From contig CAKSOE010000002.1 in the NCBI GenBank assembly GCA_934476675.1, forward strand, positions 1 to 64,000: 64,000 nucleotides of DNA. The letters are read 5' to 3'. Positions 33,799-42,517 of the stretch are shown piece by piece. Each line of letters opens with the position of its first letter. Positions within the stretch are counted from its first letter, which is position 1. A program made the position numbers and the translations under genes. Source of the DNA: an uncultured Clostridia bacterium (GTDB lineage: Bacteria; Bacillota; Clostridia; UBA1381). The notes under the pieces are model-generated. The model did not search any database. It saw only the letters and a program-made list of their open reading frames with translations, and was not told where the DNA came from.

Positions 33799-34578
33799 CT
33801 ATTTACACTGGTTAAGCAGTTTGGCGTACTCCGACGGAGAACTTCCCGTGTGAGCTTTGAATGCGCGTGAAAAGTCATAAATGCTGTTAAATCCAAGCAT
33901 TGACGCAATATCGCCGATGCTGCTGTAATCATTGCTCAAAATCTCTTTTGCTTTGGTAATGCGCAGATTATTAATATGTTTTATCGGCGATACTCCGTAT
34001 ATTTCATAAAAAAGCTTTCTGAAATATACAGTTGAACAGCCGGTCAAAGATGCTAAAAAATCATTTGTTATAGCTGTGTTGTAATTTTTTATGATATAAT
34101 CAATTGCAGGCAAAATTTTAGCCTGCTTAGTATTGGGAACGTATTTTTTCAATATCGACTTTTCCAGGCTTACAATTATGTTATATGCCGCTGTCATGCA
34201 CTCCGTTTCGTAAAACTTCCTTTTTAAAAGCATTTTATATTCCATATCTTTCAGACTGTCAAGAAGCTTTTTTCCGTCTTTTACCGAAAAACTCAAAATC
34301 TCATTGCAATTCAACTCACTGATAAATTCCAGAGAATAAAAATGCCCCGGCTTGACGCATTTCCAGTAATATGAACAGCCTTTCGGGAGGATAACGGGAT
34401 TATTTATGTTTGATATGTATTTTTTGCCTTTGCAAACGTATTCGGTTTCACCCTCATATTTTAGTACGATTGCCCACAGCTCGCGGTTAATTCTTTGGGA
34501 ATGTGCATTTTTTTCGCTGTAAATATCGGTTACGGATTTAATTTCATTTATCACTAAGTCTGACAGTATTCCGTACAT
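33799..34578 (-). CDS. AraC family regulator of the divergent catabolic operon
   Basis: The 259-residue protein has an N-terminal ligand-binding cupin-like region (about 1-150) and a C-terminal AraC double helix-turn-helix (about 160-255: LASLTGCSTVYFRKLFYEIY, then IASMLGFNSIYDFSRAFKAH). Start ATG 34578 follows GAGGTGA by 5 nt; the frame is open further upstream but across the promoter. It is divergent from the operon beginning at 34742, with paired repeats between them, and is probably its activator. Confidence 0.9.
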   Translation of the reverse strand: MYGILSDLVINEIKSVTDIYSEKNAHSQRINRELWAIVLKYEGETEYVCKGKKYISNINNPVILPKGCSYYWKCVKPGHFYSLEFISELNCNEILSFSVKDGKKLLDSLKDMEYKMLLKRKFYETECMTAAYNIIVSLEKSILKKYVPNTKQAKILPAIDYIIKNYNTAITNDFLASLTGCSTVYFRKLFYEIYGVSPIKHINNLRITKAKEILSNDYSSIGDIASMLGFNSIYDFSRAFKAHTGSSPSEYAKLLNQCK

Positions 34579-34596
34579 AAAATTCACCTCATTAAA

Positions 34597-34625
34597 AGCA
34601 TAACATACTACATTAAAATTGTCAA
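34597..34625 (-). promoter_or_regulatory. Promoter of the AraC regulator
   Basis: Minus strand TTGACA (34625-34620) and extended TGT-TATGCT (-10 at 34602-34597), spacer 17 nt. Confidence 0.65.
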
Positions 34626-34643
34626 CAGCAATTCCGGAAAAAG

Positions 34644-34676
34644 TATCAGAATTGATAAATTCTATCAAAATTGATA
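34644..34676. promoter_or_regulatory. Paired operator repeats between araC and its operon
   Basis: TATCAGAATTGATA (34644-34657) and TATCAAAATTGATA (34663-34676) are direct repeats, 13 of 14 identical, each with inverted TATCA/TGATA arms. The second ends exactly where the -35 box of the operon promoter begins, a typical position for an AraC activator. Confidence 0.6.
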
Positions 34677-34705
34677 TTTACAATCGGTAGAAAAGCATTT
34701 ATTAT
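34677..34705 (+). promoter_or_regulatory. Promoter of the catabolic operon
   Basis: TTTACA (34677-34682) and TATTAT (34700-34705), spacer 17 nt, directly after the operator repeats. Confidence 0.65.
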
Positions 34706-34741
34706 TTAAGGCATAAAAGAAGTAATTGAGAGGGTGAGGAT

Positions 34742-35556
34742 TTGCGAAAAATATCAGAACTGAATCCGCCGGCTTTGGCGGGAGTTATCAGAGAAAAGCA
34801 TAAAATATCAGCAATAGCGGAAATGAAAAATTGTGCATATGACGGTGCGGATATGATTGACTTGCATATGTCGTGTTTGGAAAATTTCGATACGCAAATA
34901 CTGAGAGAAATAATAGGCAGTACCAAGCTGCCGGTTTTGGCGCTGAATTACAACAAAAAATATGACTGGTCTGATGCGGGATATTCGGAGGAGGAGCGCA
35001 CGGAAAGCTTTTTAAAGGCGGTTGCAGCCGGAGCGGCAGGCATTGATATGCAGGGATATACCTTTCATGAGCCGTCCAAAGACAATTTTTGCGGCGATAA
35101 TAAATATTCATTTACAAAGAATAACCCAAAAGAAATTGTTACCGATGAAAAAATAATATTAAAGCAATGCGAATTTATAGAAAAGATTCATGCGTGCGGA
35201 GCGGAAGTACTTCTGTCATGTCATCCGGGAATACCCATGAATACACAGGAAGTGACGGAACTTGCTTTATTTTTAGAAAAGCGTAAACCCGATATTATAA
35301 AAATAGTAACAATTGCTCAAAATGAAGAAGACCTTATCGAAAGCTTTAAAACGATGCTGACATTAAAAAAGAGGTAAAAACAAAGGTAAGCTATCATGCG
35401 GGCGGAGCAATTGGGCGGCTCTCGCGGATTATAAATCCGGTTTTGGGCGGACATATAGCGTTTTGCGTTGACAGATTTAATTCGGGCAGCACAATGGAAC
35501 AAATAGATTTAAAAACGGCTTATATTATGCTGAACAACATAGAAAGAATTATATAA
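34742..35556 (+). pseudogene. Type I 3-dehydroquinate dehydratase-like gene split by a frameshift
   Basis: The first frame (TTG 34742 to TAA 35377, 211 codons) resembles AroD: IAEMKNCAYDGADMIDLH, His in LSCHPG and the Schiff-base Lys in DIIKIVTIA. It stops early, but the -1 frame continues without a break for 61 codons to TAA 35556 with VKTKVSYHAGGAIGRLSRII and GGHIAFCVDRFNSGSTMEQ, giving 271 residues in all. The shift falls in A AAA AAG (35365-35371), a canonical -1 slippery heptamer read in the right phase. It may be programmed frameshifting, a mutation or a sequencing error. Context suggests a catabolic dehydratase, not shikimate synthesis. Confidence 0.65.
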
Positions 35557-35575
35557 AGAAAGGAAATGTTCTATA

Positions 35576-36580
35576 GTGAAGAGAAAACAAATCATTTTTA
35601 TCGGCATTGGAAAGGCGCAGCTTTCGGAAACGGAAGTACCCGAAATACAAGCTGATGAAGCACTTGTGTGAATGGAATATACGGTTGTAAGCAGCGGTAC
35701 GGAGCGAGCTTGCCTTATGGGGATGAATAACACTCCTCGGGCTTTTCCGATGAGCTTAGGTTACTGCGGTGTAGGGTGCGTTGAAAAAGCAGGAAAGAAT
35801 CTTAAAAGCATAAAAGAAAATGATCGTGTGCTGGTATATCATGGTAATCATGCCAATTACAATATTCGGAGGGAGAACGAAATAACAAAAGTAGAAGATG
35901 AGAATATATCGTCTCTTGATGCTGCGTTTGTAATAATCGCATCTATGGGACTGGGAGGAGTGCGCAAGCTTGAAATTGAAATTGGCGAAAGTGCAATGGT
36001 AATGGGGCAGGGACTGCTTGGAATATTTGCTACTCAATTTTGCAGACTTTCGGGCGCAAATCCGGTCCTTGCTGCTGATTTGAATGAGGAACGCCGGAGA
36101 TTAGCCGTCAACCTCGGAGCGGATTATGCTTTTGATCCATCGTGCAGGGATTTTGTGCAAAAGGTCATGTCGGTGACGAAAGGCAAAGGTGTAAACGGCT
36201 GTGTCGAGGTAACGGGAGTATCTAAGGCCATGGTGCAGAGTCTGGAATGTGCTTCATGGATGGGGCGAATATCACTTTTGGGTTGTACAAGAGTTTCTGA
36301 TTGTGCAGTAGATTATTATCGGCAGGTACACAGGCAGGGGGTAAAGCTTATAGGCGCACATAACTTTGTAAGACCTAAATTTGAATCATATCCGCATTGT
36401 TGGACGCATCACGACGACTGTCGGGCAATCCTTGATATGATAGCGTCAAAACGTATTCAGGTTAAACCGATTATTTCGAGAGTTGTTTCTCCAACCGAAG
36501 CACCGCGGATTTATAATGAACTGTGTTATGATAAAAATTTTCCGCTCGGAACGGTATTTGATTGGAGGAACATACAATGA
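35576..36580 (+). pseudogene. MDR-family dehydrogenase interrupted by in-frame TGA
   Basis: From GTG 35576 the frame reads KRKQIIFIGIGKAQLSETEV to ADEALV, then TGA at 35669-35671, then MEYTVVSSGTERACLMGMNN and a full medium-chain dehydrogenase (cofactor fold about AMVMGQGLLGIFATQFCRLS, C-terminus GTVFDWRNIQ). Homologous starts normally run straight through this point, so one base change explains the stop. Restart at ATG 35672 would give 302 residues lacking the first strands. No zinc-site cysteines stand out. It ends in an ATGA overlap with the next gene. Confidence 0.65.
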
Positions 36581-37590
36581 AAAAAATCAAAATAGGTCAG
36601 ATTGGTATCGGGCATAATCACGGCGAAGCAAAAATGCTTGCGGTGCGTAAATTTCCCGAGCTGTTTGAGGTTGTCGGATATGCCGAAGAAAACGAAGAAT
36701 GGATTTCAAGGAGAGGGGACTTAAACGGATATGACGGCTTGAAAAGATTAAGCGTTGATGAGCTTATAGAAAAGTCCGATGCCGTGTTGGTCGAATCGGA
36801 TATATGGAATCTGACGAAATATGCAAAAATGTGTGTTGATGCAGGCAGACACATACACATGGATAAGCCGGCAAGCGGAACACTTGAAGAATATAAGGCG
36901 GTTCTGGACGCGGCGGAAGAAAAAAAGCTGATTGTTCAGCTGGGGTATATGTATCGCTACAATCCGGCGGTGCGCAGATGTATTGATGCGGTAAAGAGCG
37001 GCAAACTTGGTGAGATATACTCGATAAATGCCGAAATGAGTACATTTCATTGGGCGGATTACAAAAAATGGCTTGCCAATTTTAACGGCGGAATAATGTA
37101 TATACTGGGAAGTCATCTGGTTGATTTAATAGTGTATATACTCGGAAAACCGGATAAGATAACATCATTTTTAAAGCATACCAAGCTTGACGGTGTGGAT
37201 TTTGAGGATAATAATCTTGCGGTGCTTGAATATAAAAAAGCGCTGGCAAGAATTTATGTTTCGTCCGTTGAGGTGAACGGCTGGGGCAGACGTCAGTTTA
37301 TGGTATCGGGAAGCAAGGGTACGATAAATATCATGCCTATTGAAAACGAATGTACAATGACTTATGCAGATACCGAAATATCAGTAAAGCCTTATGAGGA
37401 TATGAAGAAGAATGTCGATATAAAGGATATTCCGAAAGATTGCCGATATGACGAGATGATGCAGGATTTCTACAATTATATTACAGGAACAAAAACAAAT
37501 CCGTATACATATGAGCATGACTATCTTGTACAAACGGTACTTTCCGAGATTGTAGGCGGAATTAAGTTTAACAGTAAAAATATTATATAA
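36577..37590 (+). CDS. Gfo/Idh/MocA family oxidoreductase
   Basis: The 337-residue protein has the N-terminal Rossmann segment KIGQIGIGHNHGEAKML, the family motif MDKPASGTLEEYKAVLDAAE with its EKP-type lysine (about 99), and a C-terminal substrate domain (YMYRYNPAVRRCIDAVKSG, LGSHLVDLIVYILGKP). Enzymes of this family oxidise sugars, cyclitols or related hydroxy acids with NAD(P). ATG 36577 overlaps the previous stop and follows TTGGAGGAAC. The substrate is unknown. Confidence 0.9.
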   Translation: MKKIKIGQIGIGHNHGEAKMLAVRKFPELFEVVGYAEENEEWISRRGDLNGYDGLKRLSVDELIEKSDAVLVESDIWNLTKYAKMCVDAGRHIHMDKPASGTLEEYKAVLDAAEEKKLIVQLGYMYRYNPAVRRCIDAVKSGKLGEIYSINAEMSTFHWADYKKWLANFNGGIMYILGSHLVDLIVYILGKPDKITSFLKHTKLDGVDFEDNNLAVLEYKKALARIYVSSVEVNGWGRRQFMVSGSKGTINIMPIENECTMTYADTEISVKPYEDMKKNVDIKDIPKDCRYDEMMQDFYNYITGTKTNPYTYEHDYLVQTVLSEIVGGIKFNSKNII

Positions 37591-37602
37591 GGGAGATTTA
37601 CT

Positions 37603-38358
37603 ATGCAAACAGCATTTATTACGGGTGCAGGCGGATATATCGGTTCACAGACAGCCGTTACGCTTGCAAAAGCAGAAATCGGTATCGCAGTATGCGATAT
37701 AAATGAAGAAACGGTAAATAAAACCGTGGAGCGTGTACGTCGAAACGGCGGAAATGCAAAGGGATATATTGCCGATGTGACGGATTCAAGGGACATTGAA
37801 ACAGCAATGCAAAAGGCGGCGGAGGATTTCGGAAGTCTTGACATTATGGTGCATATAGCCGGAGGAAGTGCAAGAATAGCAGGAGGGAAATATGTTCCGT
37901 TGGTCGAGCAGGAGGATTGTGTAATAGACAAGGTTTTAAAGGTGAACCTTTACGGTGCGTTTTGGGCAAGCCGTGCTGCGGCAAGAATTATGATAAAGCA
38001 GGGAACGGGCGGAAAAATTGTTAATTTTGCGTCTGCGGTAGGATTTAACGGCTTGGCAGGCTGCTGCGATTATGCGGCGTCAAAGGGCGGAGTTATGTCG
38101 CTGACAAAGTCGCTTGCAAAGGAATTGGGCGGATATAAAATTAATGTAAATGCGGTTGCGCCGGGGGTGGTTATGCGTCCGGAGGAAAACGGAGGGAGCG
38201 ACAGGGCTCTTAATACAAATGTTTTGGGTGAAAAATGTACGGCCGATGACATTGCAGATTTGGTGGAATTTCTTGTTTCGGATAAGGCGCGGTTTATTAC
38301 GGGTCAGACATATCTGTGTGACGGCGGAAGAACATTATCAATGAAAGGAACTGACTGA
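37603..38358 (+). CDS. Short-chain dehydrogenase/reductase
   Basis: The 251-residue classical SDR has the cofactor motif ITGAGGYIGSQTA (6-18), DINEE suggesting NAD preference, HIAGG in place of NNAG, the catalytic Ser in NFASAVG and YAASK (about 165), and C-terminal GQTYLCDGG. GGGAG precedes ATG 37603, 12 nt after the previous gene. It probably oxidises a ring or sugar hydroxyl in the same pathway. Confidence 0.92.
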   Translation: MQTAFITGAGGYIGSQTAVTLAKAEIGIAVCDINEETVNKTVERVRRNGGNAKGYIADVTDSRDIETAMQKAAEDFGSLDIMVHIAGGSARIAGGKYVPLVEQEDCVIDKVLKVNLYGAFWASRAAARIMIKQGTGGKIVNFASAVGFNGLAGCCDYAASKGGVMSLTKSLAKELGGYKINVNAVAPGVVMRPEENGGSDRALNTNVLGEKCTADDIADLVEFLVSDKARFITGQTYLCDGGRTLSMKGTD

Positions 38359-38360
38359 TT

Positions 38361-39344
38361 ATGAAAGCGATGCTTGTTGAAAATGAAAAGCTTGTTTGGA
38401 GCGAGGTTGAAAACCCGGCTGCAAAAGAAAATGAGATAGTTATAAAAGTATATGCGGCGGCGTTAAACCGTGCGGATTTGCTGCAAAAGAAAGGAACATA
38501 TCCGTCGCCGGCAGGCTGGCCGCAGTGGCCGGGGCTTGAAGTATCGGGAACGGTTTTTGAGATGGGAAGTGAAGCGGCGGAAAAAAGCGGATTAAAAAAA
38601 GGCGATAAGGTGTGTGCGCTGCTGGGCGGCGGAGGATATGCCGAATATGTATCTGTTCCGTACGGAATGGTTATGCCTATGCCGGAGGGACTGTCTTTTG
38701 AGGAGGCAGCGTCACTGCCGGAGGCATATGCAACGTCATATTTGAATTTATTTTATGAGGGACATCTGAAAAAAGGACAGACAGCGTATGTTGCAGCCGG
38801 TGCGAGCGGACTCGCGTCCGCTGCGATACCGCTTGCGAAAGCATTCGGAGCGAGAGTTATAACATCTGTAATTTCCGATGAAGCAGCACGGAGAATTAAA
38901 AATCTCGGAGCGGATGTAATCGTAAACACATCGGCTCAAAAGTTGGCTGACGTATTTAAAACGGAGGAAGAAAGCGGAACTCCGGTTAATATGGCAATGG
39001 ATTGTCTTTCGGGAGAAATGCTCGGAGAAAGCATACCGTATATGGCGGAGGGGGGTTATTGGGTTGTTATATCAACGCTTGCCGGTACCGAAACCAATAT
39101 CAAGCTTCGCCCGATTCTGACAAAAGGTATTCATATTGTGGGAAGTATGCTCAGGAAACGTTCGGTTGAGGAAAAGACTGATATACTGCAAAAGCTTGTT
39201 GAGGAAGTATGGCCGAAGTTGGAAAGCGGACAGATAAAGGCGGAGATATATAAAATTCTGCCGATAGAATGTGCAGAGGAGGCACAGGCGATACTTGAGC
39301 GCGGTGAAAATGTCGGAAAGGTAGTTTTACGGGTATGCGAATGA
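38361..39344 (+). CDS. NAD(P)H quinone oxidoreductase-like protein (zeta-crystallin/PIG3 type)
   Basis: The 327-residue MDR protein lacks zinc ligands and has NRADLLQKKGTYPSPAGWPQ, LPEAYATSYLNLF, the cofactor loop AAGASGLASAAIPLAKAFGA and the C-terminal ILERGENVGKVVL, all typical of PIG3-type enoyl/quinone reductases. It starts 2 nt after the SDR gene and overlaps the next start (ATGA at 39341-39344). Its place in a catabolic operon suggests reduction of a pathway enone. Confidence 0.88.
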   Translation: MKAMLVENEKLVWSEVENPAAKENEIVIKVYAAALNRADLLQKKGTYPSPAGWPQWPGLEVSGTVFEMGSEAAEKSGLKKGDKVCALLGGGGYAEYVSVPYGMVMPMPEGLSFEEAASLPEAYATSYLNLFYEGHLKKGQTAYVAAGASGLASAAIPLAKAFGARVITSVISDEAARRIKNLGADVIVNTSAQKLADVFKTEEESGTPVNMAMDCLSGEMLGESIPYMAEGGYWVVISTLAGTETNIKLRPILTKGIHIVGSMLRKRSVEEKTDILQKLVEEVWPKLESGQIKAEIYKILPIECAEEAQAILERGENVGKVVLRVCE

Positions 39345-39708
39345 GCAAAAAGGTCAAAACAACGCTTTTGACGCTTTTGGTAATGCTGCTGTGGGGTTCG
39401 ATTTTTCCGTGCATTAAGGTTGGATACAAGGCATTTAAAATCAGTTCGGCGGCGGAAATTCTTCTCTTTGCAGGAATACGTTTTCTTGTTTGCGGTACGA
39501 TAATTACGGTCATATCTCGCGCTATGGGGCAAAAAGCGGATAAGAATACAAAAAACAGCATAATTCCGATACTATTGACGGGATTTTTTGCGGTTGGCTG
39601 ATTTTAGGAGAAGATATTTTTAATATCAGGTATTTAGCTGCGGTTGTGCTTATCGGAACAGGGATAGTGATAGGCAGTATGCAGAAGAAAAGAACGGGAG
39701 GCCTGTAA
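39341..39708 (+). pseudogene. EamA/DMT-family transporter with internal deletion
   Basis: The first 86 codons (ATG 39341 to TGA 39601) encode an EamA N-terminus with hydrophobic helices (TLLVMLLWGSIFPCIKVGYK). In another frame, codons 39601-39708 encode the normal C-terminus (ILGEDIFNIRYLAAVVLIGT, GIVIGSMQKKR). About 180 residues between them are missing from the usual 300. The transporter cannot work. It ends the operon. Confidence 0.75.
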
Positions 39709-39727
39709 ATCGGGCTTCTTGTTTTTT
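39696..39727 (+). terminator. Terminator of the catabolic operon
   Basis: GAGGCC pairs with GGGCTTC region (39698-39703 with 39713-39718, extended by G-U pairs), followed by six T residues (39722-39727). Confidence 0.7.
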
Positions 39728-39819
39728 GTCATAGTCTGACTTTTTCACAAAAACAGCTGACATTGATTGTTACATTTTTGTTACTAATGTAAAACATATA
39801 TTAAAATACAAAAAAAATA

Positions 39820-39848
39820 GTGACAAACAATAATAAATGTGATATACT
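39820..39848 (+). promoter_or_regulatory. Promoter of the sortase substrate gene
   Basis: GTGACA (39820-39825) and TATACT (39843-39848), spacer 17 nt. Confidence 0.6.
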
Positions 39849-39902
39849 GTATACGTATATTTGGGATTATCTATTGCAGAAGTAAAAGGAGTATGAGTTT
39901 TA

Positions 39903-41048
39903 ATGAAAAGACTATTAGTCAGTATTATTACGGCTTTATCCGTAGTTATAGGTACGTCGGGAGCTATGGCGGCGGCAAATGCCAATGTTGAAGTGAAGAA
40001 TGACGTAAAATCGGTTACATACAGCTATACTGCGCTGGCAGGCACGCGTGCTGAAAATCAGATAACAAAGCTTTTTGAAGATATAAAGAAATTAAATAGT
40101 GAAAATCCGAATTACAGCGAGGATATTACGATAATCAGTAAGTCGGCAGACGGACTGGCGGTTGATTTCTCATTGAAAATGGAGGATAAGACAAGCGGCG
40201 GTTCATCAGAGGACAATACAATTTTATCATTGTGCAGCGTAAAGATAAAGGATGCAGACGGAAATGATGTGACCGGAACAGATTCGGCAAATATTACGAC
40301 GGACGGAGATAAGGCTGTCATTGAACTTCCGTTGGGCAGACAGAATACGCAGTTTACAAAAGATGAGAAAAAATATACGGTTGAATTCAGTTTAAATTCG
40401 GGACTTACGGATAAGCAGATTACAAATCTGAAAGAAAACCTCGCATGGGGAATTATCAGCGCTGTTCCGAGAGTAAGCGCAAGTACGGTTACTCCCGCAC
40501 CGACCAACAATACAACGGTAGAGGCTACGCCCACACCGTCAGCGTCGGCAACGCCGGGTACAAGCGTTTCACCGCAGCCGACGGCTACCGCATCGGCAGG
40601 CACAAAGGTAAAGTATGTCGGTGAAAATAAAGATATTGTACCGGGAAAATATGTTACTACAGGTAACGGCGCAATCAAAGTATACAATTCGCAGAACGCT
40701 CTCAAAACAGAGGTTACATTAAAGGATGATAACCATAAAAACAGTGATGGTGCGGACAGTGTGGTTTTAAACCTTGCAGACGGTGACAGAGTAGAGTTTG
40801 CAGACTACATTAAGCTGACGCCGCAGTCGACTAAAGCTACCGCAACACCAAAAGCAAGTGCAAAGGCTACTGCAAAAGCAAAAGCAACAGCTACCGCTAA
40901 GACAAAAGCAAAGGCTACTGCAACACCGAAAGCGAAAACAAATCCAAAAACGGGTGATACTGCGCCGATTGCGGCAGTTTCATTTTTAGCAGTGGCAGCG
41001 TTGGGAGCTTGTTTGTATATTGAGTATTTGAAGAAAAATAAAAACTAA
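39903..41048 (+). CDS. Cell-wall-anchored surface protein with NPKTG sorting signal
   Basis: The 381-residue protein has a Sec signal peptide (about 1-23, ending AMAAA), an N-terminal domain (about 26-195), a Thr/Pro/Ala linker (196-240), a second small beta-rich domain (about 243-310) and a repetitive Lys/Ala/Thr stretch (KATAKAKATATAKTKAKATA) before the sorting signal NPKTG, a hydrophobic helix and the tail KKNKN. The wall-spanning repeat and signal mark it as a sortase substrate. The next gene is a sortase. No binding function is recognised. Confidence 0.85.
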   Translation: MKRLLVSIITALSVVIGTSGAMAAANANVEVKNDVKSVTYSYTALAGTRAENQITKLFEDIKKLNSENPNYSEDITIISKSADGLAVDFSLKMEDKTSGGSSEDNTILSLCSVKIKDADGNDVTGTDSANITTDGDKAVIELPLGRQNTQFTKDEKKYTVEFSLNSGLTDKQITNLKENLAWGIISAVPRVSASTVTPAPTNNTTVEATPTPSASATPGTSVSPQPTATASAGTKVKYVGENKDIVPGKYVTTGNGAIKVYNSQNALKTEVTLKDDNHKNSDGADSVVLNLADGDRVEFADYIKLTPQSTKATATPKASAKATAKAKATATAKTKAKATATPKAKTNPKTGDTAPIAAVSFLAVAALGACLYIEYLKKNKN

Positions 41049-41075
41049 CAGAATATCGGGAAAGGATGTGCGGGC

Positions 41076-41828
41076 ATGAAGAAAAGAAATTTGCTCCAAA
41101 TCCTTTCTTTTTTTATATTCATCTGCTGCGCACTGTATCTTGCAAAATATTTTTATGACGGATACAAGGCTGACAGAGAGGTTGTGAGATTAAGAGATAT
41201 CGCAGGGCAGACAGATGGTGAAAGTGCACCGGAGGAGGCATATGCGTCAAACGGTATGCTTGAAGAATATTATAAGCTGTACGAACAGAATAATGATGTT
41301 GTCGGGTGGGTAAGGATTGATGATACTCGTATTAATTACCCGGTAATGTACAAGAATACGGATAATGATTATTATTTGCACAGGAATTTTGAGGGAGAAT
41401 ACCAATACAGCGGTCTGCCTTTTATGGATAAAGATTGTAATCTGACCGCTGACGGCTCAAATTTGATAATATATGCGCATAATATGAAGAACGGTTCGAT
41501 GTTTGCAGATTTGATTAAATATGCAAAGAAGGATTTTCTTGCCGAGCATAAAATAATACATTTTGACACAATGTATGAGCGCGGCAACTATGAGATAATT
41601 TCCGTATTTAAAACACAAATAGGTGCGGAGAACGAAATAAAATATTATAATTTTACAATACCGAAATCGGAACAGAATTATGAAGACTTTGTAAGCGCAG
41701 TAAAACGTGCATCAATTCATAAAATAGATGAAACCGCAGAATACGGTGATGATTTGCTGACGCTTTCGACGTGTTCCTATAACCGCAGCAACGAACGTTT
41801 TGTTGTGGTAGCAAAAAAGGTCGGATGA
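41076..41828 (+). CDS. srtB: Class B sortase
   Basis: Sortases cleave sorting signals and join proteins to peptidoglycan. The 250-residue protein has an N-terminal membrane anchor (about 7-25) and the catalytic residues of class B: His in NLIIYAHNMKNGSMF, Cys in LLTLSTCSY and Arg in NERFVVVAKK. AAAGGATG precedes ATG 41076, 27 nt after the substrate gene, so enzyme and substrate are co-expressed. Confidence 0.93.
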   Translation: MKKRNLLQILSFFIFICCALYLAKYFYDGYKADREVVRLRDIAGQTDGESAPEEAYASNGMLEEYYKLYEQNNDVVGWVRIDDTRINYPVMYKNTDNDYYLHRNFEGEYQYSGLPFMDKDCNLTADGSNLIIYAHNMKNGSMFADLIKYAKKDFLAEHKIIHFDTMYERGNYEIISVFKTQIGAENEIKYYNFTIPKSEQNYEDFVSAVKRASIHKIDETAEYGDDLLTLSTCSYNRSNERFVVVAKKVG

Positions 41829-41856
41829 TCTTGCACACAAAAAGTACCCCCCAAAA

Positions 41857-41881
41857 AAAAACCGCAGTCGGCGGTTTTTTT
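41857..41881 (+). terminator. Terminator after srtB
   Basis: AAAAACCGC (41857-41865) pairs with GCGGTTTTT (41871-41879), then more T residues. Confidence 0.85.
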
Positions 41882-41951
41882 CTTGCTTGTCGGCGAATTT
41901 TATCAAATAACAGTCAACAACAATTTAATCAGCGTTTTATAATTACTTATT

Positions 41952-42368
41952 TCACAGCAGCTTATAGTGGGGGCGCTCCTCGCCGAAAAAGGCATATCGC
42001 AGCCAGTCGTCGGTGATTATCGCGGCGGCAGACAGAAAAAACCATATTATCATATAAGGCAGACATATTTGTCCCAATATATTATACGGCATTCCCGCAT
42101 AGCTCCACACATTCATATGCAGCTGCAAATTTACAATGCAGCCCGTTATAAATTCAAGGATCGTTATAATGCACGTACCGAAAAACATTTGAAGTACAAG
42201 AGGAATTGAGAAATCATAAAATTCGTTTATAAGTCCCAGCGCGACAAAACACGCGCCGCCGAGAAAAAACATTGTCCAGTGTGAATATCCGCGCCATAAA
42301 AGCTCAATAATAAGATAGAATATTCCGCCCATGGAAAATAAAATCAAAAGCTTAAAGGTTTGTTTCAT
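41952..42368 (-). CDS. Small membrane protein of the putative ABC transporter permease family (CmpB-like)
   Basis: The 138-residue protein has four hydrophobic helices and matches the PF06541-type family in GGIFYLIIELLWRGYSHWTM, EFITGCIVNLQLHMNVWSY and GQICLPYMIIWF. These proteins are widespread in Clostridia and their function is unproven. GGAGA precedes ATG 42368. It lies after the gyrB terminator, so it is probably a separate unit. Confidence 0.8.
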   Translation of the reverse strand: MKQTFKLLILFSMGGIFYLIIELLWRGYSHWTMFFLGGACFVALGLINEFYDFSIPLVLQMFFGTCIITILEFITGCIVNLQLHMNVWSYAGMPYNILGQICLPYMIIWFFLSAAAIITDDWLRYAFFGEERPHYKLL

Positions 42369-42474
42369 AAAATCTCCATTCTGCCGTTATCCGGCTGTGT
42401 AAATCATAACAGAGTTGCAATCTCTTTGATTTTTTTTGAACAGTGACTGCTACGATGTTCTGCACATAAAAATA

Positions 42475-42502
42475 CTGTACAGCATTATTATATGCTGTAC
42501 AG
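42475..42502 (-). terminator. Terminator after gyrB
   Basis: CTGTACAGCAT (42475-42485) pairs perfectly with ATGCTGTACAG (42492-42502), with T-runs on both sides. Confidence 0.8.
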
Positions 42503-42517
42503 CGTTTTTTAAACTAC

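Noticed and set aside
35669..35715. Selenocysteine insertion at the in-frame TGA
   Set aside because: A weak stem (GTAAGC with GCTTGC) follows, but the protein family has no Cys or Sec at this point and the stem lacks a convincing SECIS apical loop. A nonsense mutation is simpler.
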